DNA of 64,000 nucleotides from Nephrocerus scutellatus (taxonomy: Eukaryota; Arthropoda; Insecta; Diptera; Pipunculidae): NCBI GenBank assembly GCA_947095585.1, contig OX352762.1, forward strand, positions 49,213,540 through 49,277,539, read 5' to 3'. Under the pieces are notes generated by a model. It was given only the letters and a program-made list of their open reading frames with translations. It was not told where the DNA came from and ran no database searches. The translations under genes were made by a program, and so were the position numbers. Below, piece after piece: positions 41,012-52,137 of the stretch. Position 1 is the first letter of the stretch; each line of letters starts with the position of its first letter.

Positions 41012-42226
41012 CTAAGGTAAGCCCGATATCAACAGGGCAGTCGGGACCCCGTGATCGGAATGGTCCACTCCTTTACCCTTGTTGACGTCGTCAGCCTTAT
41101 AGACCTTGAGAGTTATCGACCCGAAACCGAAGTTGATAACTCCCTTAGTACTTGCAAAAGGAGCCAGGGATTCCTTGTTGATTACCATAGTTGATAATCT
41201 GAAGTTACCCTCCTCCTGATTCACGATCTTCCAGTTTGATGCCGGAAGATCTGGGTTGCTGGCTGCGATTATCTCTACAACAGCTTTAGCGTCGGCAGGT
41301 TCGGTAGGCAGCCAGACGCGCACTCTCCGCCTGCTAGGAATTTCTTCCCTGCTTACGGCCGCAAGCTTTACTCCTGGTCACACCTCACCCACTTCGGCAA
41401 TCGCTTTTTTGTAGAGATCAACCGATCTCTGATCTGAACACGCCGTCAGCTTGACGCGTCCCTGATGCCAACCTGCATCCCTGCAGGAAGGGGGAGGTCC
41501 AGGATTCTCTCTCAGGACCTTTACGAAAATGGAGTTTAGCGCGTTGAACACCGACTTCCATTTTCCCGGCGTGATGCTCCCATCCTCTTGACTATTGTCA
41601 ATGACGACCAGCATCAGCCCGTGCTCTTTGACGATGTCACTAAACGATTTCGTCCTGTGCGTCTTAAGAGCCACCGGTGGAGTCTCCACTTGCACCTTAG
41701 CTCGCTTGCTGCTTCCGGCTTCAACCTCTTCCTGAGACCTTTGCCTTTTCGGCCCTAGGTCCTTGGCGGGGTTTTGTCCGCCTTCCGCAGTCAGCTTCGC
41801 CCATGCTATGGACTCCTTCTGTCTTTTCGTTAGCTGCTCCTCAGGGATACTAGCCAACTTTTCCAAGACTTTGAAGGCCGATCGACGATCCCGGTATCGT
41901 TTCTTCGTCGGCGGTATAGTGCGTGACCCGTTATCGGCTTCACTTTTGCTGGTGATGCTGGTCCCTGGTCTATGGGCCTTAGGATCCAGTACCACCTTGG
42001 GTTTAGCGGCCGGGACCCCACCTTTACGGTTAGAGCCACTTGCCACGCTTGTTTCCAGCTTTTGGTGAGTGCTGGTCTCGTTTTGTTTCGGCATTTGGTG
42101 AGTGCCGGTCTCGGTTTTAGAAAAGAGTTTTTTATTATTGTGCTTCATTTTTATTCCCACGAGTGTCGGAGAAAGGGTGGTCCACCCGCGCAGAGATCCG
42201 AAATACGCGGGTAAGGTAGGATACAT
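41012..42226 (-). pseudogene. LOA-like ORF1, two frames
   Basis: Frame 1 (41,378-42,226) has a basic Lys/Arg-rich N-terminal half (TKKRYRDRRSAFKVLEKLA) and a conserved part from KSFSDIVKEHGLMLVVIDNS to GWHQGRVKLTACSDQRSVDL. After a stop near 41,376 frame 2 (41,012-41,323) continues with RVRVWLPTEPADAKAVVEII and NWKIVNQEE. The pattern resembles the DUF4780 domain found in insect element ORF1 proteins. It lacks CCHC knuckles. Function is presumed RNA binding, by analogy. Confidence 0.7.
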
Positions 42227-42475
42227 CTAGAGGTTACCAGGTATCTAGATGGCTCCGATAGAGACTGGGCTATTTATGGGCCCCCAGCCTGGTCGATCCT
42301 CGGCTCGGGTCGCATCACACCTTGATCCAGCCCATTTGTTGTCATTTAGCGTGACCCGCTCCGCACCTAGGTTTTGGAACTCACAACCTCTGTCCGCAGC
42401 TAGAGGTGAGCCTAGGGCACCACACTCCAGTCACGGTCGGAGGACCCGGAGGCGACAACAATTACGAAGCAAAAA
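42227..42475 (-). other. LOA-like 5' UTR
   Basis: GC-richer than the flanks. The words acgagtgtc and aggttaccaggtatc near 42,160-42,245 recur in the 5' parts of the LOA-like copies at 49.6, 54.4 and 59.3 kb. Confidence 0.6.
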
Positions 42476-42489
42476 AAAAACATAAACTA
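42476..42489. repeat. LOA-like target-site duplication, right
   Basis: aaaaacataaacta, matching 37,134-37,147. hAT sequence resumes after it. Confidence 0.8.
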
Positions 42490-42506
42490 AAATAAATGAA
42501 AAATCT

Positions 42507-43025
42507 TTAATGTGAAGAATGCATCTGCTTCTTTGATTCCATTATTCTCTTAAAATTTGGCGTTATGTTTGATAACTGAACTCGCATCAGCATCAGTTTG
42601 TTACGATATTTGGTTCTTGTCGCAACATATTTTGAAAACCCAGCTTCATACAAATAAGTGGTTGCAAACGGCAATAGAATTCGAATAGCCTGGTTCAATA
42701 AATTTGGATTTTCATCGAATACATCTGACCAGAATATTGTTAATGAAACTGTTCTAATTTTAGCTTTTAATTGTGTATCCGAACTCAATTCAATCAAACT
42801 TTCATAATCCATGGAATGAAATCCTTTTGGTTTTTCTTTTATTTTGAAAGGATTTTGTACCCAGTAATTATCTTGATTCTCTAGGTTTGGAAAGTAATCA
42901 CTGAGTGATTGCTGTAAACTGGACGGATGTGTTTTTATGTTATCACGGATTTTCATATCTAAATCCACTTCAGATTCTTCGTGAAAATCACTTAACGTCT
43001 GGAAGCACTCGAAGTTATTTTGCAT
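42507..43025 (-). pseudogene. hAT transposase, C-terminal part
   Basis: 172 codons. The end has the hAT dimerisation region: ILLPFATTYLYEAGFSKYVA and TKYRNKLMLM, then LSNITPNFKRIMESKKQMH, as in ZBED5/SCAND3-like hAT transposases. The upstream sequence holds a stop directly before residue 1, and the catalytic N-terminal two-thirds are absent. Confidence 0.75.
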
Positions 43026-43030
43026 TCAAA

Positions 43031-43600
43031 AAAAGAACAGGCGGCCTGTGTTTGGGGAGTTCCAAGATTCAGCAAATAGTTCCCGTTGATGCTGCAGCCG
43101 ATAGACAAAAAAATCGACAAATTTTGCTTGCTGGGGAACGTCTTCCATCTAATGTAATCCGCGATTCTTTCCGATTTTTCTTTTATGTCTCTTGCTCCAG
43201 TTGCTTCAACGTTGGATCTTGGTTCTTTATTTTTCCCTTTGCTTTCTGTAAATTTCGTTTGTCTTAATTTTCTTTCGTTTTTTTTTCTCATTGATAAAAT
43301 TGTTAATCTCTTACCTCTCGGCCTTGTTCGGTGCAATCCTAGGAGCTCACGTCCTGCTACTTCAAATGTTCAAATCGGAAAGAAAGCTTCGCTTCCGTCT
43401 ATTAGACATTTAACCATTCGTTAGCCACCGGTCTACTAAGATGTGATCGAGCGAGATGATTATACGTTTTCAAAGTGGTGATAACTTGGACATGACAACG
43501 TGTTTACACTTAATTGTCTTTGCAGTGTAGAGGATTTATTTATACGTTGCCCAGACAGAACGAATTTGCGACATTTCAATGAATTGACTGTTTCATGGTC
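43031..43600. other. Unassigned junction segment
   Basis: Lies between the hAT break and a gypsy pol fragment. A 114-codon minus frame (42992-43336), Lys-rich, has no domain I recognise. No repeat was recognised. Confidence 0.4.
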
Positions 43601-44946
43601 GCGTTTATCTTGAATCCAAAACGCGTTTGTAGACAAATCGAAGTTGCACCGTTACAATATGTTAGACCATATAGACTGCCAGAAACAAGCAGAGCTGAAA
43701 TTAATAAACAGGTAGACGAAATGCTCGAAAATGATATTATCCGACCAAGTTACAGTCCTTGGAATTCACCTCTGTTACTTGTTACTAAAAAACCTGATGC
43801 TCAAGGTAATAAAAAATGGCGAGTAGTTGTAGACTACAGGCGTCTAAACGATGCAACTGTTGGGGATGCATTTCCGCTTCCCAATATAACAGGCATTTTG
43901 GACCAACTAGGTAAATCAAAATATTTCAGCACGTTAGATCTTGCAAACGGCTTTCATCAAATTTTGGTTCAAGAAGAAGATCGGAAAAAGACAGCGTTCA
44001 GCACTCCCACTGGTCATTGGGAGTATAACCGAATGCCTATGGGTATGAAAAACGCTCCCGCCACTTTCCAATGAATAATGTTTTAATGGGTCTAATTGGA
44101 ATAGAATGTTTTATTTTTGTTGATGACATTGTAGTTTATGGACCTACTTTGGACGAACATAACCGAAAATTGCGAATTGTTCTAACAAGGCTACGGTTCA
44201 ACAAATTAAAGCTACAGCCAGACAAATGCCATTTCATTAAACGAGAGCTTATGTACCTGGGTCATATTATCAGTGATGAAGGAATCAAACCAAACCCAGA
44301 CAAAATAGAGGCAATAAAAACATATCCTAGGCCAAAGAAAGCCAAAGATATTAAAGCATTTTTGGGATTTGTAGGATATTACAGGAGATTTATTCCTCAG
44401 TTTGCCCTGATAGCTAAACCACTTAATAACTTGTTGAAAAAGAACATAGATTTCAAATGGGATGCTTCATGCGAAGAAGCGTTTGTTATTTTTAAGGAAA
44501 AATTAATCTCCTCACCAATATTGATTTACCCAGATTTCAAAAAAAAATTTCTTATCACTACCGATGCAAGTGATTTTGCAATAGGAGCCGTGTTGTGTCA
44601 AGGTAAAATAGACCAAGACAAGCCTATATATTACGTCAGCCGTACTTTAAATGTTGCTGAAACAAAATATACCACTACCGAAAAGGAGTTATTAGCAATA
44701 ATATTTGCAGCCAAGCAGTTCCGTCCTTACGTTTACGGTAGAAAATTTACAATATTCACGGATCACACGCCGCTTCAATGGCTGTTAAACCTTAAAGATC
44801 CTACATCAATTTCCCTTTCCTTTCCCACGGCGTCAAATGCGTCACAATACCGAAAGTACGCCAAGCACGCTACAGCGCTCACTTTTCATGTCAAACATAA
44901 ATATTCCATGTTCATGAGCTCGTCACCCGATATCCGCTACATTCAA
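43600..44946 (+). pseudogene. Ty3/gypsy pol fragment: RT and RNase H
   Basis: RT from YVRPYRLPETSRAEI through DDIIRPSYSP-like fingers, WRVVVDYRRLND, YFSTLDLANGFHQI and MPMGMKNAPATFQ. A small deletion at 44,073 changes the frame, then FIFVDDIVVYG (active site FVDD), KCHFIKRELMYLGHIISDEG and FLGFVGYYRRFIPQF. RNase H follows: LITTDASDFAIGAVL, TEKELLAIIFAAKQFRPY and FTDHTPLQWLL. The frame ends at 44,949. Protease, Gag and integrase are absent. The family is nearer 17.6/297-type elements than Gypsy-1; this is a motif-level judgement. Confidence 0.85.
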
Positions 44947-44948
44947 TA

Positions 44949-45262
44949 GCATTCAAATATACATTCAATAGCATTCAAATATACAACACTGCAGCTATAA
45001 CAAATAGCAATGTTCGTAATTCATGCGATCGCTCTGTGTTTAATGCTGTGTATATACAGCACTGCAGCTATAGCATTCCCAATTGTTCCATATCGAATAC
45101 AATGCTGTACGGCGGCGGATACACACAAAATCCAAAGTCAAGTACAATTATGAATTGTAGGTATAGAGAACAAGGGTGAATGGACATCGTCAACGGCACC
45201 AGCTGGGTGTATGAACTATATCGATCTATATCGAGAGCCGTTGACGAACTTTATGCTGATGC
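44949..45262. other. Short repeats and inverted repeat before LTR-like pair
   Basis: A direct repeat attcaatagcattcaaatat occurs twice in tandem near 44,940-44,985. A perfect 11-bp inverted repeat, tcgtcaacggc (45,187-45,197) and gccgttgacga (45,237-45,247), encloses 39 bp. No gene. Confidence 0.6.
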
Positions 45263-45838
45263 ATTTATATTGTGTAATAATTTTCCGGCTTAGTTGTTCA
45301 GCCTAATATTATTGATATTGGGTAATAATTTAATTGCTTACGCAGTTAATAGTGCATCGCACTATATCTGGAGCATTAATTATTTGATTTATCGATATTG
45401 GGAAATATCGCTGATGAGTGCATTTCCGTGAACTGCGTTGATTTGGTGACAAAGATCGTTTGGATTTGAGCGTATAAAAGGAGAGTAAAATCTAGTTGAA
45501 AGTCAGAGTTAATTCAAAGTTAAAACCACGAACATTCTAGTAGAGGTCGCAGCCAAGCTTAAGACAGCGGGCCTCCCTAGGATTGTAAAATTATTAAATT
45601 ACTAAAATTATAAAATTATCTAGTAGAGGTCACAGCCACGCCTAAGACAGCGGGCCTCATTAGTAATATCTAAAACACAAGTTAAGTAAAATAATAAAAT
45701 ACTAATTGTCCTAAAAATTACAAAGCAAACGTTTTTCCTTTTAACTCTCCGCCCAAGTAACTCTTCCCTTGGTCACACAAGGAAGCACGGTTACTCTCAT
45801 AGGCGTAAAACAGTATACATCCAGTGTATAATCTTAGG
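45263..45838 (+). repeat. LTR-like tandem repeat, copy 1 (576 bp)
   Basis: Starts atttatattgtgtaataat. It contains gcgtataaaaggagag, a good TATA box (about 45,471-45,486), and an internal duplication of tctagtagaggtc..cagcca followed by taagacagcgggcctc (about 45,537 and 45,619). The composition looks like the U3-R-U5 of a gypsy-type LTR, but no internal element part is attached. Confidence 0.7.
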
Positions 45839-46417
45839 ATTTATATTGTGTAATAATTTTCCGGTTTAATTGTTTAGCCTAATATTATTGATATTGGGTA
45901 ATAATTTAATTGCTTACGCAGTTAATAGTGCATCGCACTATATCTGGAGCATTAATTATTTGGTTTATCGATATTGGGAAATATTGCTGATGAGTGCATT
46001 TCCGTGAACTTCGTTGATTTGGGCACAAAGATCTTTTGGATTTGAGCGTATAAAAGGAGAGTAAAATCTAGTTGAAAAGTCAGAGTTAATTCAAAGTTAA
46101 AACCACGAACATTCTAGTAGAGGTCGCAGCCAAGCTTAAGACAGCGGGCCTCCCTAGGATTGTAAAATTATTAAATTACTAAAATTATAAAATTATCTAG
46201 TAGAGGTCACAGCCACGCCTAAGACAGCGGGCCTCATTAGTAATATCTAAAACACAAGTTAAGTAAAATAATAAAATACTAATTGTCCTAAAAATTACAA
46301 AGTAAAACTTTTTTCTTTTAACTCTCCGCCCAAGTAACTCTTCCCTTGGTCACACAAGGAAGCACGGTTACTCTCATAGGCGTAAAACAGTATACATCCA
46401 GTGTATAATCCTAGGAT
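45839..46417 (+). repeat. LTR-like tandem repeat, copy 2
   Basis: Directly follows copy 1 and differs by scattered substitutions and a few single-base indels. Same TATA box (about 46,048-46,063) and internal duplication. It ends against a truncated LOA-like RT at about 46,418. Confidence 0.75.
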
Positions 46418-46883
46418 TGAGACCCCAAGTTCTGCCGTAAAGTCTTCTGCAGGCCCATAAGGCTCTTGTAGCGCGTTTCGTGGCTGACTTTATATGAGAA
46501 TTCCAGTTAAGTCTTTTATCAAGGATGACACCGAGGTATTTGACCTCGCTGGAGTACGTTAGAGTGGTGCCTTTAATGGTGATTGGTCCTTAGTCAACAA
46601 ATCTTCTTTTTGTGAAAGGCACTAGAACTGTTTTGCAAGGATTGATGGATAATCCTTCCCTGCTGCACCAGTCCAAAACATGTAATAGAGCACATTGCAT
46701 GACAGCAGAAATGGTCGTGCAGTGTTTACCCCAAATAAGAATCGCCAAGTCATCAGCATAGCCAATGGCGATGTAGCCTGATCTGTGTAGATCAACTAGA
46801 AGATTGTCTATGACTAGTGACCACAGAAGGGGAGAAAGGACTCCTCCTTGGGGACAACCCTTAACTGCGGTCACATAATCCAC
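46418..46883 (-). pseudogene. LOA-like RT palm and thumb (truncated)
   Basis: KGCPQGGVLSPLLWSLVIDN, AIGYADDLAILIWG (intact YADD) and NPCKTVLVPFTKRR, then a stop at about 46,590. It is readable further as GVILDKRLNWNSHI-like thumb sequence down to 46,418. The first catalytic Asp block is deleted at the joint with the upstream frame near 46,880. Confidence 0.8.
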
Positions 46884-47956
46884 TGATTGGTCGAGTCTTC
46901 GATACCCGATACCTCCTTGGACCGAAACGGTCCTTCTATCTTTTTAACAAGATTGTGGAGTGCACCTTCTGTGCTTTTGCCTTTTTTGTATGCAAACTGA
47001 CTTGAGTGCAGAGGAGAAGACACCTCCAGCCGGTCTCTGTTATGAACATCAATGAGTCTCTTCATGATTTTGAGGACAAAAGATGTTAGACTTATTGGTC
47101 TGTATGATTTAGGTAGCTCACTTGGCCTATTGCCAGGTTTGAGGATAAAAATCACATTTACCTGTCTCCAGATAGTAGGGATGTATCCCCAATTGTAGCT
47201 TGCACTAAATAATAAAATCAAGCTTGGCAGGATTGCATCGATCGCCTTCTGTAGAAGAGCAGGAAAGATGCCATCCCCACCAGGGGCTTTGAATGGTTTG
47301 AAGGAGCTTACTGCCCATCTAACCTTATCTGGGGTGAAAATCTTTCCAGATAAACTATTAGTTTTACTAGCGATACTAACCCTTCGGTCAAGCGTGTTCG
47401 AATTCGTGTGTGGTACACTGTTATACGACCCGGGGAAATGAACCTGCAGAAGCGTTCTTAGGGTATCCTCACGGTCCGTCGTGTAGGTGCCATCGGTCTT
47501 TTTCAACAGACCCACTAGTCTGATCCCTAACAAGTGCCTTGTGGATTCATGCAGCTGTTGGCATTTCAGCGATGTTCTCGCAACATTTCCTCCACGTGGC
47601 CCGTTTAGATCGTCGTAATTCAGAGTTAAACTCTGTGAGGGCGAACTTGTGTTCGTCCCAACTCTTCGTACGTTTAGCAGCGTTGGAGAGCCTTCTAACC
47701 TTCCTCCTAAGTTTGGCCAGTTGGTCATTCCACCAGGGAACTTTACATTTACAAAGGTTGGTTTTGACGACACACCTGCCATGATAGGATTCTCTGTGGA
47801 TTCAATAATTGAGACAAGCAAATCTGATTTGGAGAGGACTAGTCCTCGATATATATTCCAGTCCGTTGACTTAGGATCATATTTGGCATGTGGCAAAGCG
47901 CCTGGGATGTCAAACCTGATGTGTTGATGGTCTGACAGCGAGGCCTCGTCTGACAC
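46871..47956 (-). pseudogene. LOA-like linker and RT fingers
   Basis: 361 open codons: endonuclease end (SLSDHQHIRFDI), linker WNIYRGLVLSKSDL, FKPFKAPGGDGIFPALLQKA, FILKPGNRPSELPKSYRPIS, LTSFVLKIMKRLIDVHNRDR and FAYKKGKSTEGALHNLV. About 60 residues with the first palm block are missing before the next frame. Confidence 0.8.
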
Positions 47957-48006
47957 ATGCTAATTTTCAATGGAGTTGGAGATAAATGGACTTGCGAGTG
48001 TGAGAT

Positions 48007-48414
48007 CTAATACCTTTCGCTAATCGCATTTATGACGGTTGGTTTAGAGCCCTTATTTAAAATATCTACATTATTACTAATAAGATAATCTAAAAGACAC
48101 CCATCCCTTCGATTGATGCCGCTACTGCCCCAGACCTCATGGTGTGCATTGGCATCACACCCTATTAGGTATTGGATGTTCCGATTTTTACAGTGCATAA
48201 TAAACTCTTGCACTTCTGCTGGCGGAATGTTTTCTTCATCGCCAGGGAAGTATGCTGAGGCACATACGATATTCTGTTTTCCCCTCTCAGTCGGAACCAC
48301 CACCAGTACGACAACAAGGTCTCTTGTTATGAATTCTGGAATGGGAAGAAAGTTAATATTAGATCTGATCAGGCAGGCCGCCCTGGATACTGCCTTCCCA
48401 CATTTCACGATCAA
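48007..48414 (-). pseudogene. LOA-like endonuclease, C-terminal half
   Basis: SRAACLIRSNINFLP, IVCASAYFPGDEENIPP, IQYLIGCDANAHHEVWGSSG and KPTVINAISER. The N-terminal part with the catalytic Glu would lie at 48,415-48,660, but that stretch is not in one frame. A stop near 48,000 separates it from the next segment. Confidence 0.75.
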
Positions 48415-48662
48415 CCCGCTAGTCTGACCCTACCCGACTTACTCTTATTATTAGGAGCAAGTGCAGCTCTTGCTGCGGAAGTTCCATTTTTGGAACAGCT
48501 TGGACCAAAAGGCTTAGTGGCATTGCTGGTCGAAGGAGCTGACCGTGATATCAGCTCAGGTGTACAGGTTCCGGACCCGCTATGCCTTCACAATCTGTAC
48601 CGCGGGCGCTGGTTCGGAATCACCCTGACTAGCACGCTCAGTACCATTGCATGACGAGCTAT

Positions 48663-49456
48663 CTATGTTTGAGGTACCCTGGTCAGATACTGAACTCTTG
48701 TCGGTGCTCTAAGGATCAGCTTAATCTGACCAAAGCGGTAGCCTATCACACCTTTGCAAGCGTTTAGCCTAATCATGGAGGCATCATCAACCGCCAGTAT
48801 GAGGTGAAGGAGCGCGCCTTCCTTCTTCTTCTGTACTACTTTCCATGATATGGCATGTATCTCTGCATTTTGGGCCTCGATAGTTGCCAGAATCTTCTCT
48901 GAAGAGAGCTCTGTGGAAAGAACCCACAGACGATATGTGTTTTTGGGAAAGATCCCTCTTCCACTAGCGTCACATCCAGTCCATTCTTGGCTCTTATCTT
49001 CTCGAAGTTCGAGCGCATCCACCCAGCAGTAGCACTGTCCGAAAAGATGAACACCATCCATCCCGATTTCGGAAACGATACGGTAAAACGCGGCCATAAG
49101 CCACAGCCGATCATCTCAATCGAGATGTCGATAACCGCCTCTGGAAGATGAGCCATTTGCTCCTTTGTCAGCGGTTTATTCGACAGGTCGATGGGGACAA
49201 CCCCCAGCCTGACAGTACCGGTCACTTGACTAAAAGTGGGAAGGTCAGGTGAGGGCCCTGCTCTAGCCTTTTTAGCGGCCGATGTAGGTGGTGTCTGGTC
49301 CTCAGACCTGACGCGTTTAACTACGCTCTTATTGGGAGGCACAGCTTTGGCAAAAGCAAGAGCACTTTCTCTTCCTTTGCCCATGCGTAAAGCATGCTTG
49401 AAACGCCTTTTTTCCCGCGAGGTTAGCTTGACGTAAGTCTGTTGTTGGATCTGCAT
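48663..49456 (-). pseudogene. LOA-like ORF1, array unit 1
   Basis: ATG at 49,456. Frame 1 has SREKRRFKHALRMGKGRESA, SEDQTPPTSAAKKARAGPS and the conserved VRLGVVPIDLSNKPLTKEQM and GWMRSNFEKIRAKNGLDVTL. A frameshift near 48,940 moves it to frame 2, which continues RLWVLSTELSSEKILATIEA, AISWKVVQKKKEGALLHLIL and IGYRFGQIKL. It resembles the DUF4780-type ORF1 of the 42-kb element. The same frameshift is in all three array units. Confidence 0.7.
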
Positions 49457-49904
49457 TCCACCTAATGCTATCTCAAAAGAGGAACAACCGGATTTCTCCG
49501 AGATGACGCTAATGGTGTCGACAACTTCAGATGTGTCAGACTCGGATGTATACGAATCTACACCCTTGTTGCTAACACGGTCTCATAAATTATATTTATT
49601 TCCTCAATAACACCCACGAGTGTCCGGGAAAGTATGTAACCCATGGTAGAGCCCGGTATACCATGAGAAGTCCGCTCTAAACCGGAGGTTGCCAGGTATC
49701 CGAAGTCCCGTGCTAGCGACCAACAACTCATGGCCATTCATCCCTCGGCGCACGTGTCTCAACACTGGATTTATGATTTTTTATTCTATCGAGGTTTTCT
49801 CCTCTACATTATTTTCCTGAGGAGTTCCCCCGTTACCCCAAACCCTCCTCCTTTACCCATGCTTGGGACCGGCATGCTGCCTTCGTGCTCCCTCGCGCCG
49901 GAAA

Positions 49905-52130
49905 CTAGGCGAAGTTAAAATGACGCAGATAAAGTTGCACGAAAACATGATACGGCGGCAGCAAGATAGGATTTTTCGCGCTAAATGCACTTTTCGAAGT
50001 AGCATCACGGGATTTGAGATGAATCAATTTTTCTTTTTTATCCGTTGTCAACGATAACGAATTTATATGCGCAGGCACACAGAAGCTCCATTTTCCGAGT
50101 TCGTCGTCTGGCGATGCTTCAGTCTCTTGAAACATTGCCGACCAAGTTTCCGCGTACACCTCAAGTTAAATGAAACGAAAAATCTCATTTTCCGCCTCGT
50201 TTAATAATAAATATTCTTCCCTGTTGTCCTTATTTTCTTTGAATAAAAATAGTTTTGAGGCCCGTAGCACCCATGCAACGACACGCACAAGCGTTGACCA
50301 GTTACTTCGAAATCTCGAGGTGATTCGGTGGATTGGATGCGAGTCCACATCATGGTAGTGAACGCGAACTTCGCCCACGTTTAGATAGCCACCATTGAGC
50401 TGTTCAGTTGGCCAATCCTCGACTGGATTGAAAGCGAATTTGAGACCGACAAACCAACGCGAACCAGCTTCCTGATCGTTGTGCTACGTCACTTTCGTCA
50501 CGTTGTCAGCGAAATTAAATTCTGCTGCAGTCAACTCCAAAATTTCACTAACGCGATGAGCCTCAAAAGATGGAAGTTTGGCGTTTGGCGAGCGAATTCT
50601 GGACAGCGTACACTTCGAGTCGCTTAGGAAATAGCGTTTAACAATCTTGAACGAATGCAACTCAGCGATCGTCTTTCCCAGCCTTGCGCCAAGTTTTGCT
50701 GCTTCAAGTTCCAATCTTGGTATTGACAGGAGTTTCAAAGGTGCAACTATGGTTTTAGACATCACGAGTGCGACTTGAGTCCTTTCGCCATCACAAATGC
50801 GAAAGTATCCCACAGCGGCGTAGGACCTTTCAGAAGTATCGACGAACATCAAGAGCTCTATCTTGCACTGATTCCGATCGGAAATTCCGTACCACCTTGG
50901 AATCTTGGCTTCTCAATTGCGTCGAAAGACTTCAGGAACTGCAACCAATAATCTGCAAGATTCGGTGGAATTTATTCATCCCATCCGACATTTTCACGCC
51001 AAACATCCTGCAGAATCGAGTTTCCACGAATGATGTACTTGCCGGCCAGGCCTAATGGGTCGAACATTTTCATTAAGGCGCTCAAAGCTTCCCGCTTCGT
51101 CGGACAGTAATTTTCGTCTATCATTTTTCTCAGCATACCGTCGGAGCTTCTCTTGAAAATAAAAATGTCTTCGGACGGCTTCCAGAACAATCCCAAGAGT
51201 TTCGTCGTGTAGCTTGCAGATTCCTCGACATTCAGATTCACCAAATCTTGCTTGACGTTCTCTTGTGGCATTTGGGTCAACAAATCATTTGATTGGACCT
51301 GACACAGCTTGAAACCCATCTCACGACAGATCTTGATAGCGTCGCGAGTTACTCTGACAGCCTCCTCAACTGTTTCATGGCTATTGAAATAATCGTCGAC
51401 ATACATAAAGCGTTGAAGAGGATTTGAGGCTTCAGGATGCGACCGGCTTAATTTTTCGGCATGGTGATTCTTTACATATTGCGCTTGCGATGGCGAGCAA
51501 GTTGGACCGAACATCATGGATTGCATCACGTACGTTGTTGGCTCCTTCAATTGATCTCCATCTCGCCATATAAATCGTTGACAATGCGGATCTTGCGAGA
51601 TGATACGGATCTGTGAAAACATTTCTGCAACGTCTGCATTTACCATCACTCGAGCTCGACTCAACGCCGCGGGCAACGCAATCAAATTGTACGGACCTTT
51701 TAACAGACAGCTGTTAAGAGACACATTTGCAACTTCGGCTGCGACGTCGGCGACGCATCTCCTTTAGGGTGGGATTTTGTTTTTATTGATGATCGTAAAA
51801 AGCGGACAAATCCATCTTCGTGGCCACTTTCCTTCTAAATCTTCCGGAGTTGCTACCCTTGCGTATTCTTTCTCAACCAACTGACTGACGTGTTCATTTA
51901 TCCACTTCAATGACTTAAAATCTCTTGCCAGCTTTCGTTCTTCGCTTACTAAACGCTTCATCGCCATCTTTAAATTGTTTGGTAAGATTTCGTTGTCACT
52001 TTTTCACCGTAAGCCGATTTCGTATCGACCATCATTGAAGTTCAAAGTCGAATTCATGATTTCTTCGGCACGTTCATCCTCTCGGCTACGCAGGACTTTC
52101 GTGTCTACGCCAATTCTCTCCTTGACAAAA
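49905..52130 (-). pseudogene. BEL/Pao pol, array unit 1
   Basis: Reading leftward: pre-RT segment (51,764-51,967: WINEHVSQLVEKEYARV, WICPLFTIINKN), RT (50,972-51,724: VNADVAEMFSQIRI, FIWRDGDQLKEP, FGPTCSPSQAQYVK, FMYVDDYFNSHE), RNase H-like part (50,484-50,852: LLSIPRLELEAAKLGARLG) and pre-integrase segment (49,905-50,378). Frameshifts occur near 50,970 and 50,852. A 24-bp stretch of the RNase H end present in units 2 and 3 is missing near 50,522. No integrase. Dead. Confidence 0.8.
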
Positions 52131-52137
52131 AAAAATT

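Larger units (their letters stand above)
37148..42475 (-). mobile_element. LOA-like non-LTR element, near full length
   Basis: About 5.3 kb between direct repeats inside hAT sequence. On minus: 5' UTR, ORF1 (42,226-41,012, broken), ORF2 with endonuclease, RT, RNase H and a Cys-rich end (40,830-37,189, broken), then a 3' tail of about five CCTAA units. RNase H plus this endonuclease type point to the LOA/I group. Structure is complete, but several frameshifts make it inactive. Confidence 0.85.
36929..43030 (-). mobile_element. hAT DNA transposon remnant, split by LOA-like element
   Basis: The left end at 36,929 is a terminal repeat of the type CAGTGGTTCCCAAACT, characteristic of a large hAT group. 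The transposase C-terminus is on the right (42,507-43,025). The LOA-like element 37,148-42,475 with its own target-site duplications lies between. The right end of the hAT is lost near 43,030, with no matching inverted repeat, so it cannot move. Confidence 0.75.
46418..49900 (-). mobile_element. LOA-like element, 3'-truncated, source of array
   Basis: Minus-strand 5' UTR (about 49,460-49,900), ORF1 (49,456-48,663) and ORF2 endonuclease/RT (48,414-46,418). It is cut inside the RT thumb by the LTR-like repeat. Its 5' part, from 48,422 upward, is the first third of the composite tandem unit. It is related to, but clearly different from, the element at 37-42 kb. Confidence 0.8.

Noticed and set aside
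42992..43336. 114-codon Lys-rich minus frame next to the hAT transposase
   Set aside because: It overlaps the hAT frame in another phase and crosses the hAT break; no recognisable domain.
45263..46417. Tandem 576-bp repeats as an rDNA spacer or origin repeat
   Set aside because: TATA box and U3-R-U5-like composition fit an LTR better, and no rRNA gene is nearby.
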